NCBI GenBank assembly: GCA_031395645.1
Contig: JANNJM010000105.1
Coordinates: 1 to 41,568, forward strand
Origin: SHZI01 sp031395645
GTDB lineage: Bacteria > Pseudomonadota > Gammaproteobacteria > Steroidobacterales > GCA-2729495
DNA: 41,568 nt
Reading direction: 5' to 3'
A model generated the notes under the pieces. It saw nothing but the letters and a program-made list of their open reading frames with translations. It had not been told where the DNA came from and searched no databases. The position numbers and the translations under genes are program-made. Each line of letters starts with the position of its first letter. Position 1 is the first letter of the stretch. Below, piece by piece: positions 31,561 through 41,460 of the stretch.

Positions 31561-31699
31561 GGCCTGCCAGTGCTGAAATCGCACGGAGGCGCGGAGTATC
31601 ATTCCGGGGCGGGACGGGCTTCCGCATGGCTGGACCCTGATGGTTATGTTAAAAGTTCACGGTGCGGCGGGCGGTGGTTCGCCTGGCCTGGAGAACCCT

Positions 31700-32095
31700 G
31701 TGACGGATAACGCCGCGCCGGCATTGCACGGGCTGAAAGTGCTCGTGATCGACGACAGCAAGACCATCCGGCGGACGGCGGAAACGCTGCTGTCCAAGGA
31801 GGGCTGCACGGTCTACACCGCGGTGGACGGTTTCGACGCGCTGGCCAAAATCGCCGACTACCGGCCCGACATCATCTTTGTCGACATCATGATGCCCCGG
31901 CTGGACGGCTATCAGACCTGCTCCCTGATTAAGCACAACCGGACCTTCCGGGACACCCCGGTGATCATGCTCTCCAGCAAGGACGGCCTGTTCGACCGCG
32001 CGCGCGGCCGCATCGTCGGCTCGGAGCACTACCTGACCAAGCCCTTCACCAAGGATGAACTGCTCGGAGCCATCACCCGCAAGGCCCCGCGCTGA
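31700..32095 (+). CDS. pilG: Twitching-motility response regulator PilG
   Basis: A 131-residue stand-alone receiver domain, the CheY-like output of the Pil/Chp chemosensory system that promotes pilus extension. The acidic pocket is Asp18-Asp19 in VLVIDDSKTIRRTAE. The phosphoacceptor is Asp62 in FVDIMMPRLDGYQTC, and the conserved lysine is Lys114 in YLTKPFTKDELL. I chose the GTG at 31700 because GGAG lies 6 bases upstream and the length then equals that of known PilG proteins; ATGs at 31640 and 31646 would add 18-20 non-conserved residues. It is the first gene of the pilG-pilH-pilI-pilJ-chpA-chpC run. Confidence 0.93.
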   Translation: MTDNAAPALHGLKVLVIDDSKTIRRTAETLLSKEGCTVYTAVDGFDALAKIADYRPDIIFVDIMMPRLDGYQTCSLIKHNRTFRDTPVIMLSSKDGLFDRARGRIVGSEHYLTKPFTKDELLGAITRKAPR

Positions 32096-32128
32096 ACGAG
32101 CCGCGCCGGGCTTAATCAGGAAATTAAA

Positions 32129-32494
32129 ATGGCACTGGTATTGATTGCCGACGATTCGCCCACCGACCAGCACATCCTGTCGCGGGCGCTGGAAAAATCC
32201 GGCTTTGAGACGATCATGGCCAGGGATGGGGAGGAGGCGATCCGTCTCGCAGAGCAGCGCTCGCCCGACGTCATCCTCATGGATATCGTGATGCCGGGGA
32301 TGAACGGTTACCAGGCCACCCGACAGCTGGCACAGAATCCGTCCACCGCTTCGATCCCGATTGTGATCGTTTCCACCAAGACCCAGGAGGCCGATCGGGT
32401 CTGGGGCCTTCGCCAGGGCGCCGTCAGCTACCTGACCAAGCCGGTATCAGATGATGCTCTGGTGGCGGCAGTCCGGAATGCGCTTAACCGCTGA
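32129..32494 (+). CDS. pilH: Twitching-motility response regulator PilH
   Basis: A 121-residue CheY-like receiver, second regulator of the Pil/Chp system, often viewed as a phosphate sink or as promoting retraction. The acidic pair is Asp8-Asp9 (LIADDSPTDQH), the phosphoacceptor Asp52 (LMDIVMPGMNGYQAT) and the lysine Lys104 (YLTKPVSDD). The length is identical to the Pseudomonas protein. AGGAAA lies 6 bases before the ATG. The stop overlaps the pilI start by one base (TGATG), so the two are tightly coupled. Confidence 0.95.
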   Translation: MALVLIADDSPTDQHILSRALEKSGFETIMARDGEEAIRLAEQRSPDVILMDIVMPGMNGYQATRQLAQNPSTASIPIVIVSTKTQEADRVWGLRQGAVSYLTKPVSDDALVAAVRNALNR

Positions 32495-33066
32495 TGGCCC
32501 TGGCGACACAAGGCAGCCTCCGCGCCCTCAGGGAGCACCCGTTCGAGCTCCTGCGTGAACTCGAGCGCCGCAGCCGGGCCGCCGCCGCGGGGGCCCAGGT
32601 TGATGACGAAGGGCTCGTGGAGTGGGTTGGCGTCGGGTTCCGGCTGGGCAGCGAGTGCTTCGTGGTGCCCCGGGATGAGGTTCGGGAAGTGCTGATGGTG
32701 CCGCCGTCCATCACCCGGGTGCCCGGTGCGAAATCCTGGGTACGCGGACTGGCGAATGTGCGGGGCCACCTGCTGCCGCTCGTCGATCTCCGTGAGTTTC
32801 TCGGTTCCGGCGTTGGCGGGACCGAACGCAGTTCGCGGGCCCTGGTGGCCAACAGCAGTGAGTTTCCCGTCGGCCTGATTGTTGATGAAGTGTTCGGTTT
32901 CCGGCGTTTCGTCGACCGGGAGCTGGCCGATGAGGCGCCGGCCACCGTGATCCGCGCCGATCGATTTCTGGCTGGCTGCTTCCGCCGTGGCGGGGAAGTG
33001 TGGCCGGTTTTCAGCCTGACGCGACTGCTGGACGCGCGTGACTTCCAGCGGGCGGCAGCCGAGTGA
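32494..33066 (+). CDS. pilI: CheW-like coupling protein PilI
   Basis: A 190-residue protein with a single CheW domain (about residues 45-180: VGFRLGSECFVVPRDEVREVL, the SWVRGLANVRGHLLPLVDL block and FGFRRFVD). It links the receptor PilJ to the kinase ChpA at the membrane. Its start overlaps the pilH stop by one base. The conserved RGxxxVRGxxxPxxDL pattern of CheW proteins is intact. Position between pilH and pilJ matches the canonical operon. Confidence 0.93.
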   Translation: MALATQGSLRALREHPFELLRELERRSRAAAAGAQVDDEGLVEWVGVGFRLGSECFVVPRDEVREVLMVPPSITRVPGAKSWVRGLANVRGHLLPLVDLREFLGSGVGGTERSSRALVANSSEFPVGLIVDEVFGFRRFVDRELADEAPATVIRADRFLAGCFRRGGEVWPVFSLTRLLDARDFQRAAAE

Positions 33067-33094
33067 CGCACGCCTGCACCTGAGCGAGACAACA

Positions 33095-35224
33095 ATGACA
33101 GAACAAACTGGCGGAATGCGGTTGCTGCCCACGTTAGGAACCGCCCTGATCCTCGTACTGGTCGGGGCGCTGGCGCTCCTGGTCCTGAAGCCCGGGGATC
33201 CGGCGCAGGGCGTGAGCCCAGTGCCGGGAGCTGCGGCTCTTATGGAAGGGCAAGCCGCCTTCAGGCTCGCGGCCGGTGCGATGCGGGGCGAGCCCGAGTC
33301 CTTCACCGCCCTTGCGGCGGCGAATCGTCGGCTGGCGGCAGCGGATCTTGACGGCGTGGCGGAGGACATGCGGCGCCAGCTGGAACAGATCCGGGCGAGC
33401 CTTGCCACCATCGAGGCGGGCCGCAGTGACCTGGTCGGCCTGCGCTCTGCGGCGGACCGGCTGGACCGCCTGCTGCCCCGGCTTGGCGAACAGATTGACG
33501 GGCTGGAGGCCACCGGCGCTGTCCGCGGGCAACCGGCCACCATGGCCCAGCTGGAACGCCTCCGCCTGCTTGCCGACGGCTTGCGCCGGGATGTCCGCGG
33601 GCTGTCCCAGGGCACGGTGGCGGTCGATGCGCGCAACCCGGCGATGCTCGACGCCGACCTCGGACTCAACCAGATCGTCCGTGGGCTCGGCGAGGGCAAT
33701 GCTGAGCTCGGCCTCCGCCCGCTGGCTGGCGCGGACGCCATACGCGCACTGGACGGCCTGCGCCAGCAGAGCGGTGATATCAGCAAGACGCTGCGCGATG
33801 TCCTCGCCGGCGGTGACCGGCTAGGGGCGCTTCGTCAATCCATGGAGCAGCTCGATGGTCAGGTCGGCAAGCTCCCGGTCGACGTGGCAGCGCCCGCCGT
33901 CAGCGCGCCCAGCAGCCTCGCGCGCCTGATTGCCACTGGCCTGCTCGCGCTGGCCATTGGGCTCGCGCTGGCGATGCTCTGGATATATCGGCGCATCGCG
34001 GATACCGGCCGGGCTGCCGCCGAACAGACGGCGCAGAACGAGCGGAACCAGCAGGCCATCATGACGCTGCTGGACGAAATGAGCAGCCTGGCCGACGGCG
34101 ATCTGACCGTTCACGCCACCGTCACCGAAGACATCACGGGTGCCATCGCGGATTCGATCAACTATGCCATCGAGGCGTTGCGCGAGCTGGTGACGACCAT
34201 CAACGAGAGCGCCATCCTCGTGGATGGCGCGGCCAAGCAGACGGAGGGTTCCGCACGGCAACTTGCCGCAGCCAGTGAGGCCCAGTCCAAGCAGCTCGAA
34301 TCCGCCTCCCGCGCCATCAGTCGTATGGCGTCGTCCATTGAAGGCGTGTCTGGTAACGCCGAACGGTCATCCGACGTTGCCCGCCATTCGGTGGACGTCG
34401 CGCACAAGGGCGGCGATGCCGTGCGCCGGACGATCGAGGGCATGAACGCGATTCGGGAGACGATCCAGGAAACGTCCAAACGGATCAAGCGCCTGGGGGA
34501 GAGCTCCCAGGAGATTGGCAACATCGTCGAGCTGATCAACGACATCGCAGACCAGACCAACATTCTGGCGCTGAATGCCGCCATCCAGGCGTCCATGGCC
34601 GGCGAGGCTGGCCGCGGTTTCGCGGTAGTCGCCGACGAAGTGCAGCGGCTTGCCGAACGCTCGGCCAACGCCACCAAGCAGATCGAATTCCTGGTGCGCA
34701 CGATCCAGGCCGACACCAACGAAGCCATCGTTTCCATGGAGCGCAGTACGACCGACGTCGTCGGTGGTGCGTTGCTGGCAGAGAATGCGGGCGCGGCACT
34801 GGAGGAAATCGAGCAGGTTTCAAATCAGATCGCCGCGCTCGTCCAGAACATCTCCAGCTCGGCCCGCGAACAGGGCAAGGCGGCGTCTGCCGTCACCCGC
34901 AGCATGGACGTCCTGCAGGAGATCAATTCGGAGACTGCCGCCAACACCAGCGCGACGACCAGCGCCATCAGCAAGCTGGCTGAGCTGGCGACGCAACTGC
35001 GCCGGTCGGTAGCCGGTTTCCGGCTGCCACCCATCACGGCGTCCGCCCGCGCTGGCTTAAGCAGCCGTACGGGCGAATTTCCGGCCATCGCGGCCTCCGG
35101 TGTCGTCTTCGATCCGGGGACGCCCGACGACGAACCCGCCGACGCAGCCTCCCAGACCCAGGCGCATGCCCAGACGTCCCGGTTTGCCGAGCCGGTGTCC
35201 TTCGTGAGCAAGCGCACCGCCTGA
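33095..35224 (+). CDS. pilJ: Methyl-accepting chemotaxis protein PilJ
   Basis: A 709-residue receptor of the Pil/Chp system. The first membrane helix lies near residues 11-31, a periplasmic PilJ-type sensor region spans about 35-270, and the second helix is near 275-297 (LARLIATGLLALAIGLALAM). A HAMP-like linker and a long coiled-coil signalling domain follow. The hairpin tip NILALNAAIQASMAGEAGRG (from Asn489), then FAVVADEVQRLAERS, carries the PilJ-specific QASMAGEAGRG form. The ATG at 33095 places the first helix correctly; the frame is open from 33038 within pilI. No pilK methyltransferase gene follows, so how adaptation works here is unclear. Confidence 0.95.
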   Translation: MTEQTGGMRLLPTLGTALILVLVGALALLVLKPGDPAQGVSPVPGAAALMEGQAAFRLAAGAMRGEPESFTALAAANRRLAAADLDGVAEDMRRQLEQIRASLATIEAGRSDLVGLRSAADRLDRLLPRLGEQIDGLEATGAVRGQPATMAQLERLRLLADGLRRDVRGLSQGTVAVDARNPAMLDADLGLNQIVRGLGEGNAELGLRPLAGADAIRALDGLRQQSGDISKTLRDVLAGGDRLGALRQSMEQLDGQVGKLPVDVAAPAVSAPSSLARLIATGLLALAIGLALAMLWIYRRIADTGRAAAEQTAQNERNQQAIMTLLDEMSSLADGDLTVHATVTEDITGAIADSINYAIEALRELVTTINESAILVDGAAKQTEGSARQLAAASEAQSKQLESASRAISRMASSIEGVSGNAERSSDVARHSVDVAHKGGDAVRRTIEGMNAIRETIQETSKRIKRLGESSQEIGNIVELINDIADQTNILALNAAIQASMAGEAGRGFAVVADEVQRLAERSANATKQIEFLVRTIQADTNEAIVSMERSTTDVVGGALLAENAGAALEEIEQVSNQIAALVQNISSSAREQGKAASAVTRSMDVLQEINSETAANTSATTSAISKLAELATQLRRSVAGFRLPPITASARAGLSSRTGEFPAIAASGVVFDPGTPDDEPADAASQTQAHAQTSRFAEPVSFVSKRTA

Positions 35225-35226
35225 CC

Positions 35227-38200
35227 GTGGCCGCATTTCCCGAGCCCAGTGTCCCTCGGACGAGCCCCGGATCGAATCAGAGCGATCCTGTTCGGGAGCC
35301 GCTGCTGCTCGTTGCCGACGAGCTCGCCGTCACCCTGAATGACGTGCGGGTGGCGCTCGAGCAGTATGCGGAGGGCGAGGTTGGCAATCAGCCGCTGGAA
35401 CGGTGCGCAGCCCTGTTGCACACGGCCCGGGGCGTATTGCAGATCACCGAAACCTGGGGCGCCAGCCTGCTCGCGGAGGAAATGGAACAGACGTGCCGGC
35501 ACCTGCTGAAATTGCGGCGGGATGTGCAGACGGACGACGGCATCGAGGCATTGTCCCGGGCGGCGGTGCAACTGCCGGCCTACGTGGAACGCATCCGGGA
35601 CGGCGGCCGGGACGTGCCGCTGGTCCTGCTGCCGTTGCTCAACGATCTCCGGGCGGCCCGGGGCCGGCCACTACTCTCCGAAAGCACCTTGCTCCTGCTG
35701 AATATTGCGCCGGGAGCCATGAGCGGGACCCGGGTAGCCACCGCGCCGAACGCCCCTTCGTCGGTGCGTCCGGTGGCTCCTCAGGATTCCGCAGCTCTCG
35801 CCAAGATTCTCCGACCCCGCTTTCAGCTGGCCCTGCTGGGCTGGATCCGGGGTGATGGGGGCCCAGACTCACTCGGAAGCCTGCAGGATGTCGTGAACCG
35901 CCTCGAGGGGGCGGCGGGCAGCGAGGTCGTGCATCAGTTGTGGTGGGTGACCGGCGGAGTACTGGAGGCCCTCGCGGACCGGGGCCTTGAGGCCGGGATC
36001 TCGGTGAAGCGGCTCGTCGGTCAGGCAGACCGCGAGATGAAGCGGCTGCTGACCCAGGGTGAGCGCAAATTTGCTGCCCAGCCGCCTGTTGAACTCGTCA
36101 ATAACCTTCTCTACTACGTCGCCCGTGCCACCAGCACGGGGCCCCGGATTGCCGCCATTCGCGAAGCCTTCAATCTATCCGGACTGATTCCGGGCGACGA
36201 GCAGATCGAGGTCGCCCGCCAGAGTCTTGCCGCCCCCAGCGTCAAATTAATGCGGACGGTGGCTGCCGCAATCCGGGAGGACCTGGCCCGGGTCAAGGAC
36301 GTACTGGATATCTACGTGCGCACCGGCATGGAGCGCGTTGAGGAGCTGGCGCCGCAGATCGACCTTCTGAAGAAGATCGGCGACACCCTCGGCGTGCTCG
36401 GCCTCGGTGACCTGCGCGAACTGGTGCAATTGCGGCAGGCCGAACTGGGCGAGCTGGTTGCTGGCAGCCGCCAACCCGACGAAGCCATGCTGGTGGCCAT
36501 GGCGGCCTCGCTGCTGCAGGTGGAAGACCGGCTGGAGCACCAGCTGATTGGCCTGATCGCACCGGACAGTGCGGCTGGCACCGCCACGCCCGAGGAGCAC
36601 GACGACGCAGACCGCGCCGTGGTAACCCAGGCCGTGATGCGGGAATGCCTCGCCAATCTGGCCCGCGTGAAGGAAGCCATCAGCCTGGTCACGGAACGTG
36701 CCGGGGACGGGGCGGCGCTGGATTCCATCCCGGCCCTGCTCCGGGGCATCACCGCGGCATTGCTGATCGTCGAAAAGGAACAGGCCGGACGCGTGGCTGA
36801 GCGCATTGCGACCGCCGCCAGCGAGGTGGTGCAGCGTGGTGCCGGACCGGAGGCCCGGGCGGCGCTCGAACGACTCGCCGACGCCATCGTCAGCCTCGAG
36901 TACTACATGGAGACGCTGCAGGCCGGCCGGCGCGAGCCGGGCTGGATGCTGGACAATGCCGCGCGCTCACTCGACGCGCTGGTGCTGCCCGCGGCGGTGT
37001 CCCGCCAGGTTGATCTCGATGCCCGGGACCGCGTGCCCGAGGAGGAACTCCCCGCCACGCAGGTCATCGATCGTTCTGAGTTCGAGATGCCGGTCGCCGA
37101 GGAGTTGGCGCCCGTCGTGCCGCGTCCCACGGTACCGTATCAGGGCCCTTCAGCCGACCGGCCGGTCGTCGCGAGGGATGGCCAGGACATTGACCCGGAA
37201 ATCCTGGAGCTGTTTATCGAGGAAGCTCGCGAGGCGATCGAAACGATCAGCGTGAACTTCCCGGCCTGGGACCTCGATGAGGGCGAACGGGAATGCCTGC
37301 GTACCGTCCGCCGCGCCTTCCACACGCTGAAGGGCAGCGGCCGCATGGTGGGTGCCGAGCTGATCGGGGAGTACTGCTGGGGCGTCGAACACCTCCTGAA
37401 CCGCGTGATTGATGGCACGGTGCCGCGCACGCCGGAACTGCTGAGCTTTCTAAGGCGGGCCATGCCTGCCGTCGCGGAGCTTCTCGAACAGCTCGAGGTG
37501 GGGGCCACTCCCACCAGTGATATTCGCCAGCTGCTGGCAGAGGCGGATGCGCTAGGCCGGGCGGTGGCGGTGGTTGAGAGTTCCGATAGCGCGGATGCCA
37601 CCGAAGTCTTGCCCCTGCTGGAACTGGAAGGCGTGCTGGCTCCGTCGGTAGCCGTGCCGCCAGTCCCCGCCTCGGAAATCGTGCCAGAACCGCAACGGCC
37701 TGCAGCCAGCGACGACGAGACCATGGTCGCGATCCTGCCGCCCTTCGGCGCTCCACCGACCATGGATCCGGTGCTCCTCGACATCCTGTCGCGCGAAGTG
37801 GCCGTGCACCTTGGTGCGCTTCGGGCCTTCGTCGCCCGGGCCGGGGAGGCCGCTTCGCAGCCTCTTCCAGAGCGGATTTTCCGTGCTTGCCACACTCTCC
37901 ACGGCAGTCTGACCATGGCCGGCGTCACGACTGCCGTCGAGGTGGCCGGTCCCCTGAACGACCTGATGGCAGTCTTGCACACGGCCCGGCTCCCCGCAGA
38001 CGCGGCGATCGTTGCGGTGACCGCCGACACCGTCGACGTCGTGGCCCGGATAGTCGATCAGCTGCGGGCAACGGGGCCAGCCGCGCCAGCGGCGACAGTC
38101 GAGGTGCGAGCGGGTATTGAGGCGTTGACCGCGCGTCTGCAGGACCTGCTCGGCCAGGCTGGCGAACGGGCGGCGGCCTTGTCGGCGCAGTCCGTCGACA

Positions 38201-40947
38201 GCGGCACTGCGTCCATGCAGGTCCTGGCGCTGTCCGAGCTGGAGCTTGAGCTGGTTGCGGACGAGCCGTCGGACGCGTCGCCGTGGGTGGCCTCCGTTCC
38301 GGTGGGTCAGCAGGAAGGCGTGCCCGCCGGGCCCGAGGCCGATCTGACGGAGATGTTTGCGGTCACTCCGCTGCCTCTCCCGGCACCTGCGACGCCCGCG
38401 CCTGAAGTTGACGCCGTCGCGACGACAGCGGGCTGGGACGCGGAGGTGGCAGCCATCTTCGCCGAGGAAGCCAGCGAAATACTCGAGGCCTGTGACCAGT
38501 CGGTGGCGCGACTCGCCGCCCGCCAGGACGAAGAGCAGGCTCTTGCGGACCTCCAGCGCGGACTACACACGCTGAAAGGCGGTGCCCGGATGGCGGGCCT
38601 GTTCGCGATGGGCGATTTGAGTCACGACCTCGAGACGCTCCTGCTCCGCATGACTGATGGATTGTTGCCACGGGAGGCCGGGACGTACGGCCTTGCCCAG
38701 GCGGCGCTCGACGAGTTGCATGTCCTGCGTGACCAGATTCCTGCGGGGGTCGCCGCGACGCCGTCGCCAGGGCTGTTAGCGCGTCTCGACGCCGCCCTGC
38801 GAGGCGACGTGCCGGCACCGCCTGATTCGGCGCCCGAGATCGTGCTGGACGAGCCGCTCCCCCCGGTGCTTGAGCTGGAGCCGGAACCTGTACTCGAGCT
38901 TGCGTTAGTGCCCGAGCCAGCGGCTGATCTGCCCCCGGTCGAGGAGGTCGAGGAGGCCGAGGCGGTGCTGCCGCTTGCGCCGTCAATTCCCCCGGCACTG
39001 GAGCGTCTCGGCGAACTGGCACGCGCGCTCTCGGCGCCGCCGACGCCCCAGTCGCCGTTGCCACCCTTGCCATCCATGGGGGAACCGCTGCTGCCGGAAG
39101 CAGAGCCTCCGCGCCGGCCCGGCGCGCGCGAGCGTGCCGCCGAGCCGCGGGATTTCGCCCGCGTGGACGCCAGCCTGCTGGAGCAGCTGCTGAACGGTGC
39201 TGGTGAGATCAGCATTGCCAATTCGCGGCTCACCCAGCAGCTTTCCCAGATCCAGTTCAACCTTGAAGAACTCAACCAGACGGTCGTCCGTCTGCGCGAC
39301 CAGCTCCGTAACCTCGAGATCGAAACCGAGGCGCAGATCCTGTACCGCCATCAGCGTGCGCCGGAGCAGGAAACTGAGTTTGATCCGCTCGAACTGGACC
39401 GGTACTCAAGCATCCAGCAGTTGTCGCGCGGCCTGGCCGAGACTGCCAGCGACGTCAGTAGCATCAAGGACCTGCTGCAGAACCTGAGCGCGGACACGGA
39501 AGGGCTACTGGTGCAGCAGGGCCGCACCACGACCGAGTTGCAGGACCAGCTGATGCGCACCCGCATGGTGCCGTTCGACCAGCACGGTTCGCGGTTGGCG
39601 CGCCTGGTACGCCAGACGGCGAAGGATCAGGGCAAGCTGGCCGAACTCGCCATCGTGGGCAGCGGTGATCTCGACCGCCAGGTCCTGGAGAAAATGCTGC
39701 CGCCGTTCGAGCACATGCTCCGCAACGCCGTGATTCATGGTCTCGAGTCCCCAGCCGATCGCGAGGTCCTGGGCAAGCCGCCTGCTGGCACGATCCGCAT
39801 CGCCATCCGCCGCGAAGGCGCCGAAGTTGTCATCGACATTGGTGACGATGGCCGCGGACTCGACGTCGCCGCTATTTTGCGCAAGGCAATCGACCTCGGC
39901 TTTGTGAGCCGGGAGGCAACGCTGACCGACGAGGAGGCGATGCAGTTCATCCTGCGTTCCGGGTTCAGCACCGCTGACCAGCTCACCCAGGCGGCCGGTC
40001 GCGGCATCGGCATGGATGTGGTGGCGAACCAGGTTGCCAAGCTCGGCGGTACGCTGGCCATCGCCTCGCAGCGGGGCAAAGGCACGATTTTCACACTGCG
40101 CCTGCCCTTCACGCTGGCGGTTACCCAGGCCCTGATCGTCCGGGCAGCACACGAGCTGTATGCCCTGCCCCTACCGACGGTCGAGGGCATCATCAGGATT
40201 GCGCGTACAGAGTTTGAGCAGCGGATGGCACGCCCTGAGCCAGCCATCGAGTACGGCGGGCAGCGCTACTTCTTCCGGCATCTCGGCCAGTTCCTGGGTC
40301 TCGGACCGTCCCGCCTGCCCGACGAACAGGAACGGGTCTCGATCATTCTCGTCCGCGCCGGAGACAACTCGACGGCGCTGATTACTGACGAGATGCAGGA
40401 CAGCCGCGAGATCGTCGTGAAGCCGGTAGGTGCCCAGCTGGCAACCGTCAGGGGTATTTCCGGTGCGACGATCCTGGGCGACGGGCGCATCGTTGTTATT
40501 CTCGATGTCGGCGCCCTCGTGCGATCCTCCCGGCCTGCGCCGGACGCGCCAGCGCCGGTGGTCGAGCCAGAACAGAAGCAGACCCTCGCGCTGGTCGTCG
40601 ACGACTCCATCACCATGCGTCGCGTGACCCAGCGCCTGCTGGAACGCAATGGCTTCCGGGTGGTCACTGCGAAGGATGGCGTCGAGGCGATCAGCGTCCT
40701 CCAGGACCACCGGCCTGACATCATCCTGCTGGACGTCGAAATGCCCCGGATGGATGGCTACGAGTTTGCCCGGCACGTCCGGAACGACCCCGCGGTCGCC
40801 CGCGTGCCGATCATCATGGTCACTTCGCGGGTCAGCGAGAAACACCGGGCCCGGGCCATCGAGATTGGTGTCAACGACTACCTCGGCAAACCGTACCAGG
40901 AGCGCGAGCTGCTGGAAGCGGTTCAGCACCAGCTTTCCTCCGTATGA
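35227..40947 (+). CDS. chpA: Hybrid histidine kinase ChpA (CheA-type)
   Basis: A 1906-residue CheA-like kinase that phosphorylates PilG and PilH. A long helical N-terminal region has one degenerate phosphotransfer-like site at His65 (HTARGVLQ). Three canonical Hpt sites follow: His699 (FHTLKGSGRM), His889 (CHTLHGSLTM) and His1114 (LHTLKGGARM). Between them are Pro/Ala-rich acidic linkers. The catalytic core has a dimerisation helix pair (about 1310-1400), the N box with Asn1500 (MLRNAVIHGLE), DIGDDGRG (1537-1544) and GRGIGMDV from 1591. A CheW-like domain (about 1640-1760) precedes a C-terminal receiver with Asp1836 and Lys1888. The start is GTG, 2 bases after the pilJ stop. Pseudomonas ChpA is longer, with more Hpt domains. 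Confidence 0.95.
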   Translation: MAAFPEPSVPRTSPGSNQSDPVREPLLLVADELAVTLNDVRVALEQYAEGEVGNQPLERCAALLHTARGVLQITETWGASLLAEEMEQTCRHLLKLRRDVQTDDGIEALSRAAVQLPAYVERIRDGGRDVPLVLLPLLNDLRAARGRPLLSESTLLLLNIAPGAMSGTRVATAPNAPSSVRPVAPQDSAALAKILRPRFQLALLGWIRGDGGPDSLGSLQDVVNRLEGAAGSEVVHQLWWVTGGVLEALADRGLEAGISVKRLVGQADREMKRLLTQGERKFAAQPPVELVNNLLYYVARATSTGPRIAAIREAFNLSGLIPGDEQIEVARQSLAAPSVKLMRTVAAAIREDLARVKDVLDIYVRTGMERVEELAPQIDLLKKIGDTLGVLGLGDLRELVQLRQAELGELVAGSRQPDEAMLVAMAASLLQVEDRLEHQLIGLIAPDSAAGTATPEEHDDADRAVVTQAVMRECLANLARVKEAISLVTERAGDGAALDSIPALLRGITAALLIVEKEQAGRVAERIATAASEVVQRGAGPEARAALERLADAIVSLEYYMETLQAGRREPGWMLDNAARSLDALVLPAAVSRQVDLDARDRVPEEELPATQVIDRSEFEMPVAEELAPVVPRPTVPYQGPSADRPVVARDGQDIDPEILELFIEEAREAIETISVNFPAWDLDEGERECLRTVRRAFHTLKGSGRMVGAELIGEYCWGVEHLLNRVIDGTVPRTPELLSFLRRAMPAVAELLEQLEVGATPTSDIRQLLAEADALGRAVAVVESSDSADATEVLPLLELEGVLAPSVAVPPVPASEIVPEPQRPAASDDETMVAILPPFGAPPTMDPVLLDILSREVAVHLGALRAFVARAGEAASQPLPERIFRACHTLHGSLTMAGVTTAVEVAGPLNDLMAVLHTARLPADAAIVAVTADTVDVVARIVDQLRATGPAAPAATVEVRAGIEALTARLQDLLGQAGERAAALSAQSVDSGTASMQVLALSELELELVADEPSDASPWVASVPVGQQEGVPAGPEADLTEMFAVTPLPLPAPATPAPEVDAVATTAGWDAEVAAIFAEEASEILEACDQSVARLAARQDEEQALADLQRGLHTLKGGARMAGLFAMGDLSHDLETLLLRMTDGLLPREAGTYGLAQAALDELHVLRDQIPAGVAATPSPGLLARLDAALRGDVPAPPDSAPEIVLDEPLPPVLELEPEPVLELALVPEPAADLPPVEEVEEAEAVLPLAPSIPPALERLGELARALSAPPTPQSPLPPLPSMGEPLLPEAEPPRRPGARERAAEPRDFARVDASLLEQLLNGAGEISIANSRLTQQLSQIQFNLEELNQTVVRLRDQLRNLEIETEAQILYRHQRAPEQETEFDPLELDRYSSIQQLSRGLAETASDVSSIKDLLQNLSADTEGLLVQQGRTTTELQDQLMRTRMVPFDQHGSRLARLVRQTAKDQGKLAELAIVGSGDLDRQVLEKMLPPFEHMLRNAVIHGLESPADREVLGKPPAGTIRIAIRREGAEVVIDIGDDGRGLDVAAILRKAIDLGFVSREATLTDEEAMQFILRSGFSTADQLTQAAGRGIGMDVVANQVAKLGGTLAIASQRGKGTIFTLRLPFTLAVTQALIVRAAHELYALPLPTVEGIIRIARTEFEQRMARPEPAIEYGGQRYFFRHLGQFLGLGPSRLPDEQERVSIILVRAGDNSTALITDEMQDSREIVVKPVGAQLATVRGISGATILGDGRIVVILDVGALVRSSRPAPDAPAPVVEPEQKQTLALVVDDSITMRRVTQRLLERNGFRVVTAKDGVEAISVLQDHRPDIILLDVEMPRMDGYEFARHVRNDPAVARVPIIMVTSRVSEKHRARAIEIGVNDYLGKPYQERELLEAVQHQLSSV

Positions 40948-41429
40948 CCGCCGCCAACGACGAGCTCTACAGTCTCCTGGTGCCGCTCAATCAGGAGCGG
41001 CTCATTCTTCCGCGGGCCTGTGTGGCGGAGGTCGTTCGCTACGCGCCGTTGCACGTGGACGAGACAGCGCCGCGCTGGATGCGGGGCAGTGTCGCCTGGA
41101 ACGGGCGGCAAGTGCCCGTAATCTCCTTCGAGGAACTGGCCGGCCTGACGCCTGTTGCGCCCGGTGGCCGGACTCGCGTCGCCATACTGAATGCGATTGG
41201 AGGCAGATTGTCCGCAGGCTACTTCGGCATCCTAACCGAGGGCTTTCCCCAGCTCGTGCGCGTGACGCGCGCGGTCGTCCAGCCCGCGGCCCGGCAGGCC
41301 TGGCCGGAGAACGGGCCCGTGATCTGCCAGGTCCGGATGATCAACGAGTACCCGCTGATTCCCGACCTCGAGGTAATCGAGGACCTGATCGAGGAAGCGC
41401 TCGGTCCGCGCGAAGAAATCCTCTCGTAG
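40944..41429 (+). CDS. chpC: CheW-like protein ChpC
   Basis: A 161-residue CheW-domain protein (SLLVPLNQERLILPRACVAE, then the RWMRGSVAWNGRQVPVISF block) that would be the second coupling protein of the Pil/Chp array. ATG overlaps the chpA stop as ATGA, so it is translationally coupled. In Pseudomonas, chpB (a CheB-like methylesterase) lies between chpA and chpC; it is absent here. It is the last gene of the cluster visible in the window, and a REP hairpin begins 8 bases after its stop. Confidence 0.88.
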   Translation: MTAANDELYSLLVPLNQERLILPRACVAEVVRYAPLHVDETAPRWMRGSVAWNGRQVPVISFEELAGLTPVAPGGRTRVAILNAIGGRLSAGYFGILTEGFPQLVRVTRAVVQPAARQAWPENGPVICQVRMINEYPLIPDLEVIEDLIEEALGPREEILS

Positions 41430-41437
41430 CAGCGGCC

Positions 41438-41460
41438 GTAGGAGCGGCTTCAGCCGCGAC
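41438..41460 (+). repeat. GTAG-headed REP hairpin
   Basis: A short element beginning GTAGGAGCGGCTTCAGCC and ending GCGAC. The arms GCGGCT/AGCCGC form a hairpin with a TC loop. The GTAG head plus a GC stem is the standard form of REP sequences mobilised by RAYT transposases in pseudomonads and Xanthomonadales. It lies just after chpC and could also act in transcript processing or termination. The remaining bases to 41568 show no gene I can support. Confidence 0.75.
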
